A stretch of DNA of 36,442 bases from Planctomycetota bacterium (lineage in GTDB: Bacteria; Planctomycetota; J132), in assembly GCA_003694635.1 (NCBI GenBank), contig RFKQ01000001.1, forward strand, positions 1-36,442. Direction: 5' to 3'. Both the position numbers and the translations under genes were made by a program. Of the stretch, positions 7,641 through 16,359 are shown in pieces (position 1 is the first letter of the stretch; each line of letters starts with the position of its first letter). Under the pieces are notes generated by a model. The model made no database searches. It was given only the letters and a program-made list of their open reading frames with translations, and was not told where the DNA came from.

Positions 7641-8354
7641 TCATTTCTCCTGATCCGAAGAGCTTTCCCTCTTCTTGCGCCTCTTCCTCTCCTCCTTGGC
7701 CTTGTGGACCTCCTCCATCTTCCCCGTTACCAAAAAAATTACCCGCTCTGCAATATTCACCACCCTGTCCGCAATCCGCTCCAAATTATGAGCCACCCAT
7801 AGCAAATACGTCGCCCGTGTAATCGTCTTGGGATCCTCAACCATAAAGCCAATCAGCTCCGTGTACACCTGATCGTAAAGAGCATCTATCTCCTCTTCTC
7901 CACGGTACAAACCCTCGAGCGGACTCAAATCATGCTCCAAAAACGCCTTTACACTGGTGTGAATCATCTCCACATTCTTCCTGCACATCCGAGGAATATC
8001 AATCAAGGGCTTAATATGAGGCTCTTTGCCAATGCGCTCGGTGATAATCGCAATCCCCTGGGCATAATCGCCCATCCGCTCTAGGTCGGTGACAATATGG
8101 GAAATGCAAACCAATTTTCTTAAGTCCACCGCTACAGGCTGTTGCGTGCCTATCAACTCAAGCACCATTTCCTCAATTTCCCAACGCCGATCATTGATTT
8201 TCTGATCCCCCTCGATCACTTCCAACGCACCCTCTAAATCCTGCTTTTTCAACACCTCCACCGACCGCTCCACCGCCTGAGCCACCATTTGGCCCATCTC
8301 CTTCAGCTTCCGTTCCAAATCCTTGAGGTGCTCATGAAAATGCTTTCTGCTCAT
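7641..8354 (-). CDS. phoU: Phosphate signalling/transport regulator PhoU
   Basis: This 237-residue all-helical protein has two PhoU domains. The first includes RKLVCISHIVTDLERMGDYA and the second includes LLWVAHNLERIADRVVNIAE, the metal-binding E/DxxxD motifs of the family. PhoU couples the PstSCAB transporter to the phosphate-sensing histidine kinase and restrains uptake when phosphate is plentiful. Its length is close to the usual 230-240. The C-terminus is a highly charged tail (KAKEERKRRKKRESSSDQEK). A GAGGAG ribosome site lies immediately before the ATG. It follows pstB by 52 bp. No phoR/phoB pair is in the window. Confidence 0.96.
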   Translation of the reverse strand: MSRKHFHEHLKDLERKLKEMGQMVAQAVERSVEVLKKQDLEGALEVIEGDQKINDRRWEIEEMVLELIGTQQPVAVDLRKLVCISHIVTDLERMGDYAQGIAIITERIGKEPHIKPLIDIPRMCRKNVEMIHTSVKAFLEHDLSPLEGLYRGEEEIDALYDQVYTELIGFMVEDPKTITRATYLLWVAHNLERIADRVVNIAERVIFLVTGKMEEVHKAKEERKRRKKRESSSDQEK

Positions 8355-8406
8355 AACTCCTCGGCTCCCCTACAACTGGATTTTCGAGAAAATCTAAATC
8401 GCGTTT

Positions 8407-9171
8407 TTAACCAAATCTTCCTGTAATATAACTCTCGGTTAACTCCTCCTGCGGATTTGTAAAAATCTGCTTGGTTGGACCGTATTCAATGAGCTTTCCC
8501 AGATAAAAAAATGCTGTGTAATCGGAAACCCTAGCCGCCTGCTGCATACTGTGGGTGACCAACACAATCGTGTACTTCTCCTTCAGCGAATCAATCAACT
8601 CCTCAATGCGATACGTAGCAATAGGATCTAAAGCCGAACATGGCTCATCCATCAAAAGTACCTCCGGCTCAATAGAAATCGCCCGCGCAATACACAAACG
8701 CTGCTGCTGCCCACCCGAAAGCTCAAGCGCTGAGCTAAAAAGTCGATCCTTCACCTCCTCCCATAAACCACACTGAATCAGACTCCTCTCCACAATCTCA
8801 AGTATCCGCGACTTTTCCCTTACCCCATTGATGCGCAACCCATAAGCAATGTTCTCATAAATAGTTTTGGGAAATGGATTGGGCTTTTGAAAAACCATCC
8901 CCACCTTTTTGCGCAACTGCACTACATCCATTTCCTTGCTGTAGATATTCTGACCATCCAAGAGCACCTCCCCCTCTATCCGTACCCGAGGATTGAGCTC
9001 GTTTAGGCGGTTTAAACAGCGCAAAAACGTGGATTTCCCACAACCAGAAGGACCAATTACCGCCGTCACCTGCCGCTCCAATATCGAAAGATGAATCCTC
9101 TCCAAAGCCTGCTTCTCACCATAAAATAAACTTAAATCCTTCGAAAGCAACTTTTCCTTTGTAGGAGACAC
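8407..9171 (-). CDS. pstB: Phosphate ABC transporter ATPase PstB
   Basis: The 254-residue nucleotide-binding subunit of the high-affinity phosphate importer. Walker [10 protein letters not shown] is at 40-48, the Q-loop in [18 protein letters not shown], signature LSGGQQQR at 151-158 and Walker B VLLMDEP at 171-177. [10 protein letters not shown] and the SALDP context are typical of PstB. Translation starts at GTG. AAAGGA eight bases upstream supports this, and no closer ATG is available. It lies two bases after the pstA stop, so it is tightly coupled in the operon. Confidence 0.97.
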   Translation of the reverse strand: MSPTKEKLLSKDLSLFYGEKQALERIHLSILERQVTAVIGPSGCGKSTFLRCLNRLNELNPRVRIEGEVLLDGQNIYSKEMDVVQLRKKVGMVFQKPNPFPKTIYENIAYGLRINGVREKSRILEIVERSLIQCGLWEEVKDRLFSSALELSGGQQQRLCIARAISIEPEVLLMDEPCSALDPIATYRIEELIDSLKEKYTIVLVTHSMQQAARVSDYTAFFYLGKLIEYGPTKQIFTNPQEELTESYITGRFG

Positions 9172-9173
9172 CG

Positions 9174-10022
9174 CTAATTCCTTTTTTGTTTTCGCAATCT
9201 GTACCGGATCAAAATCGCAACCAAATTCATCGCCAAAACCAACCCAATCAACACCATCGCCGTCCCATAAGCTAAATGACGAACCCCCTCAATGTCGTGG
9301 TGCTGAGTGGAAAGATTAAACAAATGATAAGGGAGCGCCATAAACTGATCAAAAGGTGAGCTAGGAAGATGAGGTAAATAAAACGCCGCACCTGTAAAAA
9401 GAATCGGTGCCGTCTCGCCCGCCGCACGAGAAATCCCCAAAATCGTCCCCGTCAAAATCCCAGGAAACGCCGACGGCAATACCTGAGAACGTATGGTCTG
9501 CCACTTCGTCGCACCCAAAGCATACGAAGCCTCCCGGTAAGTCTGAGGAACACTCTTTAACGCCTCCTCCGCCGTAGCAATAATCCAAGGCAAGGTCAAC
9601 AAACCTAACGTCAAACCCGCCGAAAGCACACTTGTGCCAAAACGCAAACCCTCTACAAATAAAGCTACACCAAACAATCCATACACAATCGAAGGTACCC
9701 CCGCTAAATTGCGAATGGAAGAACGAATCACACGAGTGGTCCAACCCTCCCTCGCATACTCACTAAGGTAAATCGCCGCCCCAACCCCCAACGGAATCGA
9801 ACAAATCGCCGTGATAAGCGTCACATACACCGTCCCCACCACCGCCGGCCAAATGCCACCCTTTGTCATCCCCTCCCGTGGATAAGAGGTAAGAAATTCC
9901 CACGAAATCGCCGGCATCCCCTGAACCAGAATATCATACAAAATTACAAAAATCGCCAACACCACCAAAAAAGCACACAACCGAAGCGTGTAAAGCCCTA
10001 TGACTTCCTCTAAATTCTTCAT
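9174..10022 (-). CDS. pstA: Phosphate ABC transporter permease PstA
   Basis: This 282-residue inner-membrane subunit has about six transmembrane segments, beginning with [20 protein letters not shown]. The cytoplasmic EAA loop reads [23 protein letters not shown], characteristic of PstA/Pst[16 protein letters not shown] and [12 protein letters not shown] are further PstA-type stretches. Its ATG overlaps the pstC stop in an ATGA arrangement, so translation is coupled. With PstC it forms the phosphate channel driven by PstB. Confidence 0.96.
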   Translation of the reverse strand: MKNLEEVIGLYTLRLCAFLVVLAIFVILYDILVQGMPAISWEFLTSYPREGMTKGGIWPAVVGTVYVTLITAICSIPLGVGAAIYLSEYAREGWTTRVIRSSIRNLAGVPSIVYGLFGVALFVEGLRFGTSVLSAGLTLGLLTLPWIIATAEEALKSVPQTYREASYALGATKWQTIRSQVLPSAFPGILTGTILGISRAAGETAPILFTGAAFYLPHLPSSPFDQFMALPYHLFNLSTQHHDIEGVRHLAYGTAMVLIGLVLAMNLVAILIRYRLRKQKRN

Positions 10023-10909
10023 GCGTACCTTCTCATCTTAGAATTAAAATAATCCGCAAGAAGATTGACCAATAAACTAATCAAAAATAACAAACACCCT
10101 ACCGCAAATAGACCATAGTAGTGCTCGCTTCCGTAATCCACCTCGCCAATCTCCGAAGCAATCACCGCCGTCATCGTGGCCACAGAGTCAAAAAAACTAT
10201 GGGGCATCGCCTTGGCATTGCCCGTGGCCATCAAAACCGTCATCGTCTCACCTACCGCCCTCCCAATCCCAAGCATCACCGCCACCAAAATCCCCGGCAA
10301 TGCCGCCGGAAGCGTCACCCAAACAATGGTCTGCCACTTCGTTGCACCCAACGCACACGAAGCCTCCCGATAACTCAACGGTACCGAAGAAAACGCATCC
10401 TCAGATACACTAATAATGGTAGGCAATGCCATAATCGCCAATAAAATGGAACCATTTAACGCATTTATCCCAGAAGAAAGATGAAAAACCTTCGCCAAAA
10501 ATGGCCCCACCAAAACAATCCCCAAAAAACCAATCGCCACCGAAGGAACACCCGCCAACAATTCCACCAACGGCTTAAGCCACTCTCGCACGTGAGGCGA
10601 AGCTACCTCCGATAAATACGCCGCCGCCCCAATCCCTACGGGAATGGCGATCACCATAGCACCTACGGTCACCATCAAAGTACTCACCAACATCGCCAAA
10701 ACACCATACGTCGGCTTAGAATACGCAGATGGCTTCCAAATCCTCTCCAAAAAAAATTCCCCTAAACCCACCAACTCAAAAAACTTTAAAGTTTTATACA
10801 AAAGCATTATAAAAATCCCCCCCAAAATCACCACCGTCATCAGAGCGCATACAAAAAATAAATATTGAACAAACCGTTCCTTACTAAACATCACCACGCT
10901 CTCAAACAC
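10019..10909 (-). CDS. pstC: Phosphate ABC transporter permease PstC
   Basis: The 296-residue partner permease of PstA, with multiple hydrophobic segments starting at YLFFVCALMTVVILGGIFIM. It has the EAA-type loop [20 protein letters not shown] and the family stretch PVGIGAAAYLSEVASP. The start is uncertain. GTG at 10909 gives the longest frame, but an in-frame ATG at 10891 would remove six residues, and neither has a strong ribosome-binding site. It lies 55 bases after pstS and overlaps pstA by four bases. Confidence 0.95.
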   Translation of the reverse strand: MFESVVMFSKERFVQYLFFVCALMTVVILGGIFIMLLYKTLKFFELVGLGEFFLERIWKPSAYSKPTYGVLAMLVSTLMVTVGAMVIAIPVGIGAAAYLSEVASPHVREWLKPLVELLAGVPSVAIGFLGIVLVGPFLAKVFHLSSGINALNGSILLAIMALPTIISVSEDAFSSVPLSYREASCALGATKWQTIVWVTLPAALPGILVAVMLGIGRAVGETMTVLMATGNAKAMPHSFFDSVATMTAVIASEIGEVDYGSEHYYGLFAVGCLLFLISLLVNLLADYFNSKMRRYA

Positions 10910-10964
10910 ATATTAAACAATCCATAAACCTGTAATAAAGAAAGAATCTCCGCCGCGCAACTCC

Positions 10965-11891
10965 CTAAAGCCCCAACTTTTTATTCGCCTCACGATATTG
11001 AGGCGTAACCGGGTAGAAACCCTCTTCCTCTACAATTTTCTGCCCATCCTCACTCAATTCAAACTGGAGAAACTTCAGCAATAACCCCGTAGGCTTTCCA
11101 TTGCAATACTGATAAAGAGGCCGAGCCAATGGATATTTCCCCGATCTAATATTCTCCCGATGCAACGGATCTACAACCTCCTCCCCCCTCTTAAGCGGAA
11201 CAATATGCACCCCCTCTATTTTCTTTCCCCCCTTCACCACATAACCTATCCCCACGTATCCAATCCCAGAACGATCGTTTTTTACCGCAGCCACAATCGC
11301 AGAATTCCCAGGCATATTCTTCATCTTGGGGGAATAATCCCCCTTGAGTACAGTGTCTCGAAAGTAAACAAAAGTCCCAGAATTGCTCTGACGACCGTAG
11401 AGATTTATCTCTAAATCCGGCCCACCTACCTCCTTGAAATTCCGGATCTTCCCCCGATAAATTAAACCCAACTGCTCTAAAGTCAGCGATTTTAAAGGAT
11501 TGCTCGGATGAGTGATCACAGAAAGCGCATCCATCGCAAACACCACCCCAACAGGCGTGATGCCCTTCTTCTTCGCTCTAGATAACTCCTTCGGCTTCAT
11601 AGGACGAGAAGAATTTGCCAAATCTGTGGTGCCATTGAAAAGCGCCGCAATACCCGTTCCAGAACCACCCCCTGTCACCGCAATCTTCGCTCCCTTATGT
11701 CTGGCCATAAACGCCTCAGCAAGCCTCTGTACCAAATTTACCTCCGTGTCCGATCCCTTTATCTGCAAAGAATTGGCATTAGAACCTCTCCCTCTCTTCG
11801 AAGAAGGACATCCCAACTCCGAAAATAATAAAATGCCTAAAACTACCGCAAAAAAAATGTAGGAAATTCGCATCTTACTCATAATCCTCAT
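10965..11891 (-). CDS. pstS: Phosphate-binding lipoprotein PstS
   Basis: The 308-residue periplasmic phosphate receptor of the Pst importer. The N-terminus is a signal peptide ending in SELGC, with lipobox Cys28, so it is predicted to be lipid-anchored. Ligand-site stretches are KGSDTEVNLVQRLAEAF, GGGSGTGIAAL, TDLANSSRPM and YGRQSNSGTF. They correspond to the Ser/Thr/Arg/Asp phosphate cradle of the PstS family. AAAGGAGC precedes the ATG at 11891 closely. In-frame ATGs 9 and 18 bases further in are possible alternatives. It is the first gene of the pst operon and is preceded by a promoter-like sequence and a tandem 12-bp repeat. Confidence 0.95.
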   Translation of the reverse strand: MRIMSKMRISYIFFAVVLGILLFSELGCPSSKRGRGSNANSLQIKGSDTEVNLVQRLAEAFMARHKGAKIAVTGGGSGTGIAALFNGTTDLANSSRPMKPKELSRAKKKGITPVGVVFAMDALSVITHPSNPLKSLTLEQLGLIYRGKIRNFKEVGGPDLEINLYGRQSNSGTFVYFRDTVLKGDYSPKMKNMPGNSAIVAAVKNDRSGIGYVGIGYVVKGGKKIEGVHIVPLKRGEEVVDPLHRENIRSGKYPLARPLYQYCNGKPTGLLLKFLQFELSEDGQKIVEEEGFYPVTPQYREANKKLGL

Positions 11892-11916
11892 AAAGCTCCT
11901 TTGATCTAGAACTCTT

Positions 11917-11940
11917 TATACCTTTCACTATACCTTTCAC
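11917..11940 (-). promoter_or_regulatory. Perfect tandem 12-bp repeat before pstS, possible Pho-type operator
   Basis: On the coding strand GTGAAAGGTATA occurs twice without a gap, ending 26 bases before the pstS ATG. Pho boxes of PhoB-type regulators are direct repeats with an 11-bp period. Here the period is 12, so the assignment is tentative. A TATAAA overlaps the downstream end and could be a -10 element. Confidence 0.5.
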
Positions 11941-12004
11941 TTGAACATCTTTGCCCTTCATTTCTCCTAACCAAAATGGAAATAACCAAAAAAGAAAAGT
12001 TATT

Positions 12005-12035
12005 TTATAATTCCCAAAGTTTTTTTCAAGTCAAC
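12005..12035 (-). promoter_or_regulatory. Candidate promoter for the pst operon
   Basis: On the minus strand TTGACT (12030-12035) is followed by AT-rich sequence and TATAAA (12005-12010), with 19 bases between. Shifted -10 choices give 16 to 17. Transcription from here would leave a leader of roughly 110 bases containing the tandem 12-mer. Confidence 0.4.
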
Positions 12036-12224
12036 AAGTTTTTCATAAAAATTTAACCCAGCCAAACTCCTTTTCACATTTTCACAGAATAATCAAGAAA
12101 GAATGCAACTTTCCCTACCCTCCCTTATATCTAGGGGTCTAGCAATGTACAAAAACCTAAACTCCCTTACTCTACTCGCCCACCAGAAACGTATTTCTTC
12201 CTTCTCTTCTCCCTCCTTTTCCAA

Positions 12225-12264
12225 GTGCCCCAAAATGAGACAGGGTTACTTAAAAGATTTTTAC
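12225..12264 (-). repeat. 40-bp hairpin element, copy C (inverted)
   Basis: Read on the minus strand it is GTAAAAATCTTTTAAGTAAC followed by CCTGTCTCATTTTGGGGCAC. The stem UGUCUC/GGGGCA still forms on this strand using G-U pairs. This is the only one of the four copies without a 177-bp repeat nearby. Confidence 0.85.
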
Positions 12265-12347
12265 TCTCTTTTCTGGATATAGAAACTACCATAGTTTTCT
12301 AACAGTTAATGAATTAAAAAAAATAAATCTAGAAAAATTGTACGCTT

Positions 12348-13907
12348 CTAGGAACGTTTGCCGCGTCTTCGACGCTTTGAAGAGTGAGAAGATCGCTTTC
12401 TTTCCCCCCCTTTGTGATGGAACTCTCCACCATTTTCTCGCGCAAGATTTTCCATAAAGCGTCGATCGCGCGATTTACTCGAGCCAATAATGATGGTATG
12501 AATTTCAAAGTTTGCAAATCTGTTGATTTGACGCACTTTTTCTTCCACTCGACGGGTAAAAATATACTTGCCTTCACTAGGACCGCCATCAGAGAGAAGA
12601 AAGATGGTATCTGCAAATGGATCATTTAGAGCTTGGAATAAAGAGTCATAAATATTCGTCCGGCCGCGGATTTGCATAGAGGAAACAAATTTTATCGCGC
12701 TTGCTTTATTGGCTCTGGTAGCTTTCTGTAGTTGTTTTTTCCAAGGTCTTAACTTTGTTCCAAAAAATATAATATTGAAATACGTATCCTTGCTAAGGCT
12801 GCGAATCGTTTTAATCAATGCTTCTTTACAGACATCCATTTTGATACGATTTTTATACTCTCCCTCCCCCTTGACAGGATAGCGCATGCTGCCAGATTTG
12901 TCTACAATAAAAATGATCCGCTTAGAGTAAATCGAAACCCCATGATACCGTACTGCTGTAGAAGGGCGGGTAATGCTTCCAGAATTTCCTTCGGGGACAA
13001 AGCGTGATTTATTCATATCCCACCAGTATTTCCATGCTCGATAGTCCGGATTAAGGCTCTTGCCAGTAGCTTTTGCAAGAGTTTCAAAGGTAGCGTATTT
13101 CATTCTGCCATCCAATTTTCTAACAATAGAAATAATTTTATCGATGACAGCACGCAGTTTAGAAATGGGAGCTTTGGGGTTTTTGGCGTTTTTTTCCAGA
13201 ATCTTTAGACAAGCATAGTAAACCGGCCAATATCGGAGTTGAATCTTCTTCGGTTTTAATTTTTTTAACTGCACAAGCGCCTCCTCCAGCGCCTGTAAAG
13301 GAGAATATTTCAAAAGAATCTGGAGAGCTGCCGCCTGGACTCGAGGGTGCCGCGACTTTAATACCTTTTTCAAAACTTTATCGGATTTTTGAATTCCTCG
13401 AATCTTTGCATACGCGCTAAAGGCCTCCACTTGCAGCAACCAAAATCGACTCTTTTGTGCATATTTACCTAGCAGTTTTACAGCTGGCTTATACTCCAAC
13501 TTTCCCAACGCTCTAACCGCTTCCAGCCGTACATCCTGCGAAGTATCCTTTAGGGCGCGCAGCAAACTTTTCCCCGCAGTTTCAGCACTAGCGATATTGC
13601 CTAGAAGCTCAGCAATTTGCTCACGAACCATTGGATTGGAGTTTGTGGTAAGCTCTTTGGCAAGGAGTCTAATGGCGCCTTCATCGCGAATGTTCAGGAG
13701 TATATTCTTATATGCAGTCTCCCGAATATAGGGAGAGGAATCCCCTAAATAGGGGATAATTTTGGCAACCGCGGCGGCGCTGTTTTTTACTGCCTCAGAG
13801 CGAATCTCTTTTGAAATGCGAGTCTCTCGCTCTCGCTTAGAAGCAGCAAAAAGAGAAAAAGTAATAAAGATACTACAAAAAATACACAACAATGACTTCA
13901 ACCTCAT
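12348..13907 (-). CDS. Exported HEAT-repeat plus von Willebrand factor A protein
   Basis: This 519-residue protein starts with a signal peptide (about 1-22, FSLFAAS). HEAT-type helical repeats follow at about 40-240, for example SSPYIRETAYKNILLNI and TSQDVRLEAVRALGKL. A VWA domain spans about 328-495. The metal-ion-dependent adhesion site is intact: DKSGS (336-340), T417 in GRTNIYD and D440 in SDGGPS. The C-terminus is very basic and Ser-rich (GERKRSSHSSKRRRRGKRS). HEAT-VWA proteins of this kind are common in planctomycetes (general knowledge). CAGGAG seven bases before the ATG supports the start. It lies 128 bp after a MoxR ATPase gene on the same strand, the classic MoxR-VWA pairing. Function is unknown. 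Confidence 0.88.
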   Translation of the reverse strand: MRLKSLLCIFCSIFITFSLFAASKRERETRISKEIRSEAVKNSAAAVAKIIPYLGDSSPYIRETAYKNILLNIRDEGAIRLLAKELTTNSNPMVREQIAELLGNIASAETAGKSLLRALKDTSQDVRLEAVRALGKLEYKPAVKLLGKYAQKSRFWLLQVEAFSAYAKIRGIQKSDKVLKKVLKSRHPRVQAAALQILLKYSPLQALEEALVQLKKLKPKKIQLRYWPVYYACLKILEKNAKNPKAPISKLRAVIDKIISIVRKLDGRMKYATFETLAKATGKSLNPDYRAWKYWWDMNKSRFVPEGNSGSITRPSTAVRYHGVSIYSKRIIFIVDKSGSMRYPVKGEGEYKNRIKMDVCKEALIKTIRSLSKDTYFNIIFFGTKLRPWKKQLQKATRANKASAIKFVSSMQIRGRTNIYDSLFQALNDPFADTIFLLSDGGPSEGKYIFTRRVEEKVRQINRFANFEIHTIIIGSSKSRDRRFMENLARENGGEFHHKGGERKRSSHSSKRRRRGKRS

Positions 13908-14035
13908 AATAAAACTCCTGAAAAAGCGCTTAGCAATGACTCTCCATAAATTCTCTATAGCCTAACCCCAAACCACTCGAAAATCTTCTTAATTTTTCAA
14001 TCTCTTGGTTTTGACGAAAAAATGATCGGATCTTA

Positions 14036-14878
14036 TCACCTCTTTGGATTTCTAAATTCTAATATATCCTTGGTTCTCTTAAGAAGTGTACCTAGAAAAG
14101 GGATTTTATCCCGCTTCGGAAGCTGAGAGGACCTTTCTAAGGCTGACAACCAATCGAGAAACTCAGCTGTAGCTGGAGGCTTTTCCAGCCCTTGCTGGCG
14201 CAAGTGATAAAAAACATCCAGCGCCCTTACCAAAAGATCTTGATCCAAATGAGGGAAATGAAGCCTCACAATTTTCTCCATCTCCTCTTCTGTAGGAAAA
14301 GGAATAAAATGGCAAAAACATCGACGCAAAAAAGGATCGGATAATTCCCTTTTGGCGTTGCTTGTGATAAGAATAATGGGCTTATGCTTAGCACGAACAA
14401 GATAATTAATCTCTCGAATAACGAAAGAACAGTCCTCTAGCACATCTAAAAGATTGTCCTGAGTATCCGAATCCGTCTTATCAATTTCATCGAGAAGAAG
14501 AACCCTTTTTTCCTCAGCTCGAAAAGCTCTCCCAATAGGCCCAAAGCGCAAATAGTCCCAAATATTGTTCACATCTCGCTGATCTGTCCCAAAACGAGAA
14601 TCGTTCAACCGTAAAACAGTATCATAAACATAGCAAAGCTCTTCCCCTTGAAAAGTTGACTTACAACGAGCAATTTCCATCTGCAATCCTAAAGCTCTGG
14701 CAATTTCAAAAGCAAGTTGAGTCTTGCCAGTACCCGCCTCCCCACTTAACAAAAGAGGTTTCTCCATTGCAATCGAAATATTGACAATTTCCTCTAACTC
14801 AGGACTAAGATAATAACGATCCGTTCCGCGAAACTCCAACAACGCTAAATCCTTTCTATCTCCCAAGCTCTTATTCAC
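14036..14878 (-). CDS. MoxR-family AAA+ ATPase
   Basis: This 280-residue cytoplasmic ATPase is of the MoxR type. Walker A GEAGTGKT is at 46-53, Walker B VLLLDE at 126-131, sensor-1 Asn in ITSNAKREL near 174, and Arg-finger candidates at R185-R186 in FLRRCF. MoxR ATPases act as chaperone-like partners of VWA-domain proteins, and the next gene downstream encodes one. Translation starts at GTG (14878) with GAAGG eight bases upstream. A good promoter lies just before it. The protein is a little shorter than typical MoxR (about 300-330). Confidence 0.9.
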   Translation of the reverse strand: MNKSLGDRKDLALLEFRGTDRYYLSPELEEIVNISIAMEKPLLLSGEAGTGKTQLAFEIARALGLQMEIARCKSTFQGEELCYVYDTVLRLNDSRFGTDQRDVNNIWDYLRFGPIGRAFRAEEKRVLLLDEIDKTDSDTQDNLLDVLEDCSFVIREINYLVRAKHKPIILITSNAKRELSDPFLRRCFCHFIPFPTEEEMEKIVRLHFPHLDQDLLVRALDVFYHLRQQGLEKPPATAEFLDWLSALERSSQLPKRDKIPFLGTLLKRTKDILEFRNPKR

Positions 14879-14907
14879 TATTCAAACCTTCAAAAAAGAG
14901 AAAAAAT

Positions 14908-14936
14908 ATTATAACTGCGCCCTATCAGAATTGCAA
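14908..14936 (-). promoter_or_regulatory. Sigma-70-type promoter for the MoxR gene
   Basis: On the minus strand TTGCAA (14931-14936), a 17-base spacer and TATAAT (14908-14913) lie about 30 bases before the GTG start. The -10 is a perfect consensus. Confidence 0.7.
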
Positions 14937-14995
14937 TCAAATCTTAGAAGAACCTGAATAATCTAAAGTTAAAGTTGATTGCTTGAAAGATATCG

Positions 14996-15023
14996 TTGGC
15001 AGCTAGATTTTATCTGCTATAAT
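14996..15023 (+). promoter_or_regulatory. Sigma-70-type promoter for the 15087 gene
   Basis: TTGGCA (14996-15001), a 16-base spacer and TATAAT (15018-15023) are followed by the ATG at 15087, leaving a leader of about 55 bases. It is divergent from the MoxR promoter. Confidence 0.65.
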
Positions 15024-15086
15024 CGTAATAGGAACATTCTGCCATATAAATTATACTAACCCATAAAACTCAAATCGGGTGTCAAT

Positions 15087-15779
15087 ATGACAAAAAAACA
15101 ACCGCGCCTCAATAACCACCCCTCTATCAAAATTCTAAACATTCCTCCAATAAGAAAGTTCTATCTGTATTGCCTATTTACTACAACTTACATAGGATTG
15201 ATTTTCTCAACTGGATGCAGTAGCTCAAAAGACGCCTTCCTACGCTATAAAAAAGCTCAGGCATTTTTGGAACAAGGTGAAAAAAATCGACGCAAACTTG
15301 TGGTAGAAGGAAGTGAAGTCCTAGAAAATTTTGAAAAACAAGTACTCGAAATCTGGGCCAAAGGCCTACGCCTGGATCCTACTCACACAAAATTAAGAGA
15401 AAATTATGCTCTCCTAAGCATGCGCCTCGGTGTGGAGTACAGCATCAAAAGCTCTCGCTTTCGAAAAAACGCAAATGCTCTCCAAAAATTGGATAAAAAA
15501 GAAGCTGCCTCTGTTCAATTCGCCAAAGCAAAAGCAATGGAAAAAAAAGCCCAGAAACTCCTACGCCAAGCACTTAACCACTTTTTAAAACTAAAACAAA
15601 TGGGAATTTCCCCCGGGAAAATCAATACCTACCTAGGGCAAACTTATTTTTTTCTCCGCAATTACTCCTTGGCTATCTACCATCTGCGCTCAGCCATCGA
15701 TTCTGGTGAACTCTCCCCAACTCGGAAAAGAAAACTAGAAAAATCTATCCTGCAAATAAAACAATTACAAGGTAAATAA
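15087..15779 (+). CDS. Predicted lipoprotein with TPR-like helices
   Basis: This 230-residue protein has a long basic N-terminal region, a hydrophobic stretch FYLYCLFTTTYIGLIF and the lipobox STGC (Cys44), so it is predicted to be exported and lipid-anchored. The mature part is Lys-rich and helical. Near the C-terminus, INTYLGQTYFFLRNYSLAIY resembles a tetratricopeptide repeat, and the family likely mediates protein contacts. No catalytic motif is seen. It has its own consensus promoter upstream and is divergent from the MoxR-VWA pair. The 580-base gap after it suggests it is a single-gene unit. Confidence 0.75.
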   Translation: MTKKQPRLNNHPSIKILNIPPIRKFYLYCLFTTTYIGLIFSTGCSSSKDAFLRYKKAQAFLEQGEKNRRKLVVEGSEVLENFEKQVLEIWAKGLRLDPTHTKLRENYALLSMRLGVEYSIKSSRFRKNANALQKLDKKEAASVQFAKAKAMEKKAQKLLRQALNHFLKLKQMGISPGKINTYLGQTYFFLRNYSLAIYHLRSAIDSGELSPTRKRKLEKSILQIKQLQGK

Positions 15780-15874
15780 ATACGCTTTTATGAAATCTTC
15801 TCAATGAATTACTCTTCCTTGTCTACAAGTCTAACCCTGAAATACATACCAATTCTTCGATCCAAGTTTCTGAG

Positions 15875-16050
15875 TTTTTAAACACCCCACCCAGGGTGGG
15901 GGGAGTCTAAAATAAGGCGCACCTCCTCCCTTTGTACAAGCGATAAAAAGTTTGCTTATACTTAAAAAGAGGTTTTCTCCTTCCTAGTCTCTCCCTATTC
16001 CGACCCGCCTCCCGAGGGAGAGGGGAGAGGAGAAAACCCAGTATGTTGAG
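15875..16050 (+). repeat. Structured 177-bp intergenic repeat, copy B
   Basis: It is nearly identical to copy A at 2722. The GC palindrome, the middle TTTGTACAAGCGATAA segment, and the outer (GGTTTTCTCC/GGAGAAAACC) and inner (CTCTCCCT/AGGGAGAG) stems are all kept. The few differences lie mainly in unpaired stretches. Confidence 0.92.
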
Positions 16051-16231
16051 TTTTATAGAAGCAAAATTTGTTCCATATCTCTAATCAGCGATACATTTTA
16101 ATCATTCAGCCTCTCTATTTTTTTAAGAAATTTTTTGTATCTTCTTTATCCTTAAAAAATTAAAATTTTTCAATAACTTAAAGCCATAAGACAAAAGAAA
16201 GCAAAGTTCAGCTCCCATAAGCTCATAAATA

Positions 16232-16271
16232 GTAAAAATATTTAAAGTGACTCTGTCTCGTTTTGGGACAC
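16232..16271 (+). repeat. 40-bp hairpin element, copy B
   Basis: Begins GTAAAAATATTTAAAGTGAC and ends TCTCGTTTTGGGACAC. The first 18 bases match copy A exactly. The UGUCUC/GGGACA hairpin occupies 16254-16270. It ends about 90 bp before the ATG of the phosphoesterase gene and points toward it. Confidence 0.85.
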
Positions 16272-16359
16272 TCTACTCCAAAAACCTCTTCTCCTTCTTC
16301 CTCCACCACCATTGCCCATTTCTTAGACAACTGAAAAGTTCAAAAAAGGATGGTAAATC

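Larger units (their letters stand above)
11892..12347. other. pstS upstream region / VWA gene downstream region
   Basis: There are 456 bases without a gene. The half near pstS holds the tandem 12-mer and promoter candidates. The far half holds one inverted 40-bp hairpin element. No transcription terminator of the usual hairpin plus T-run form is apparent. Confidence 0.7.
15780..16359. other. Intergenic region with both repeat elements
   Basis: There are 580 bases with no credible gene. It carries copy B of the 177-bp repeat and copy B of the 40-bp hairpin element in the same orientation, about 180 bp apart. The rest is AT-rich with nothing recognisable. Confidence 0.8.
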
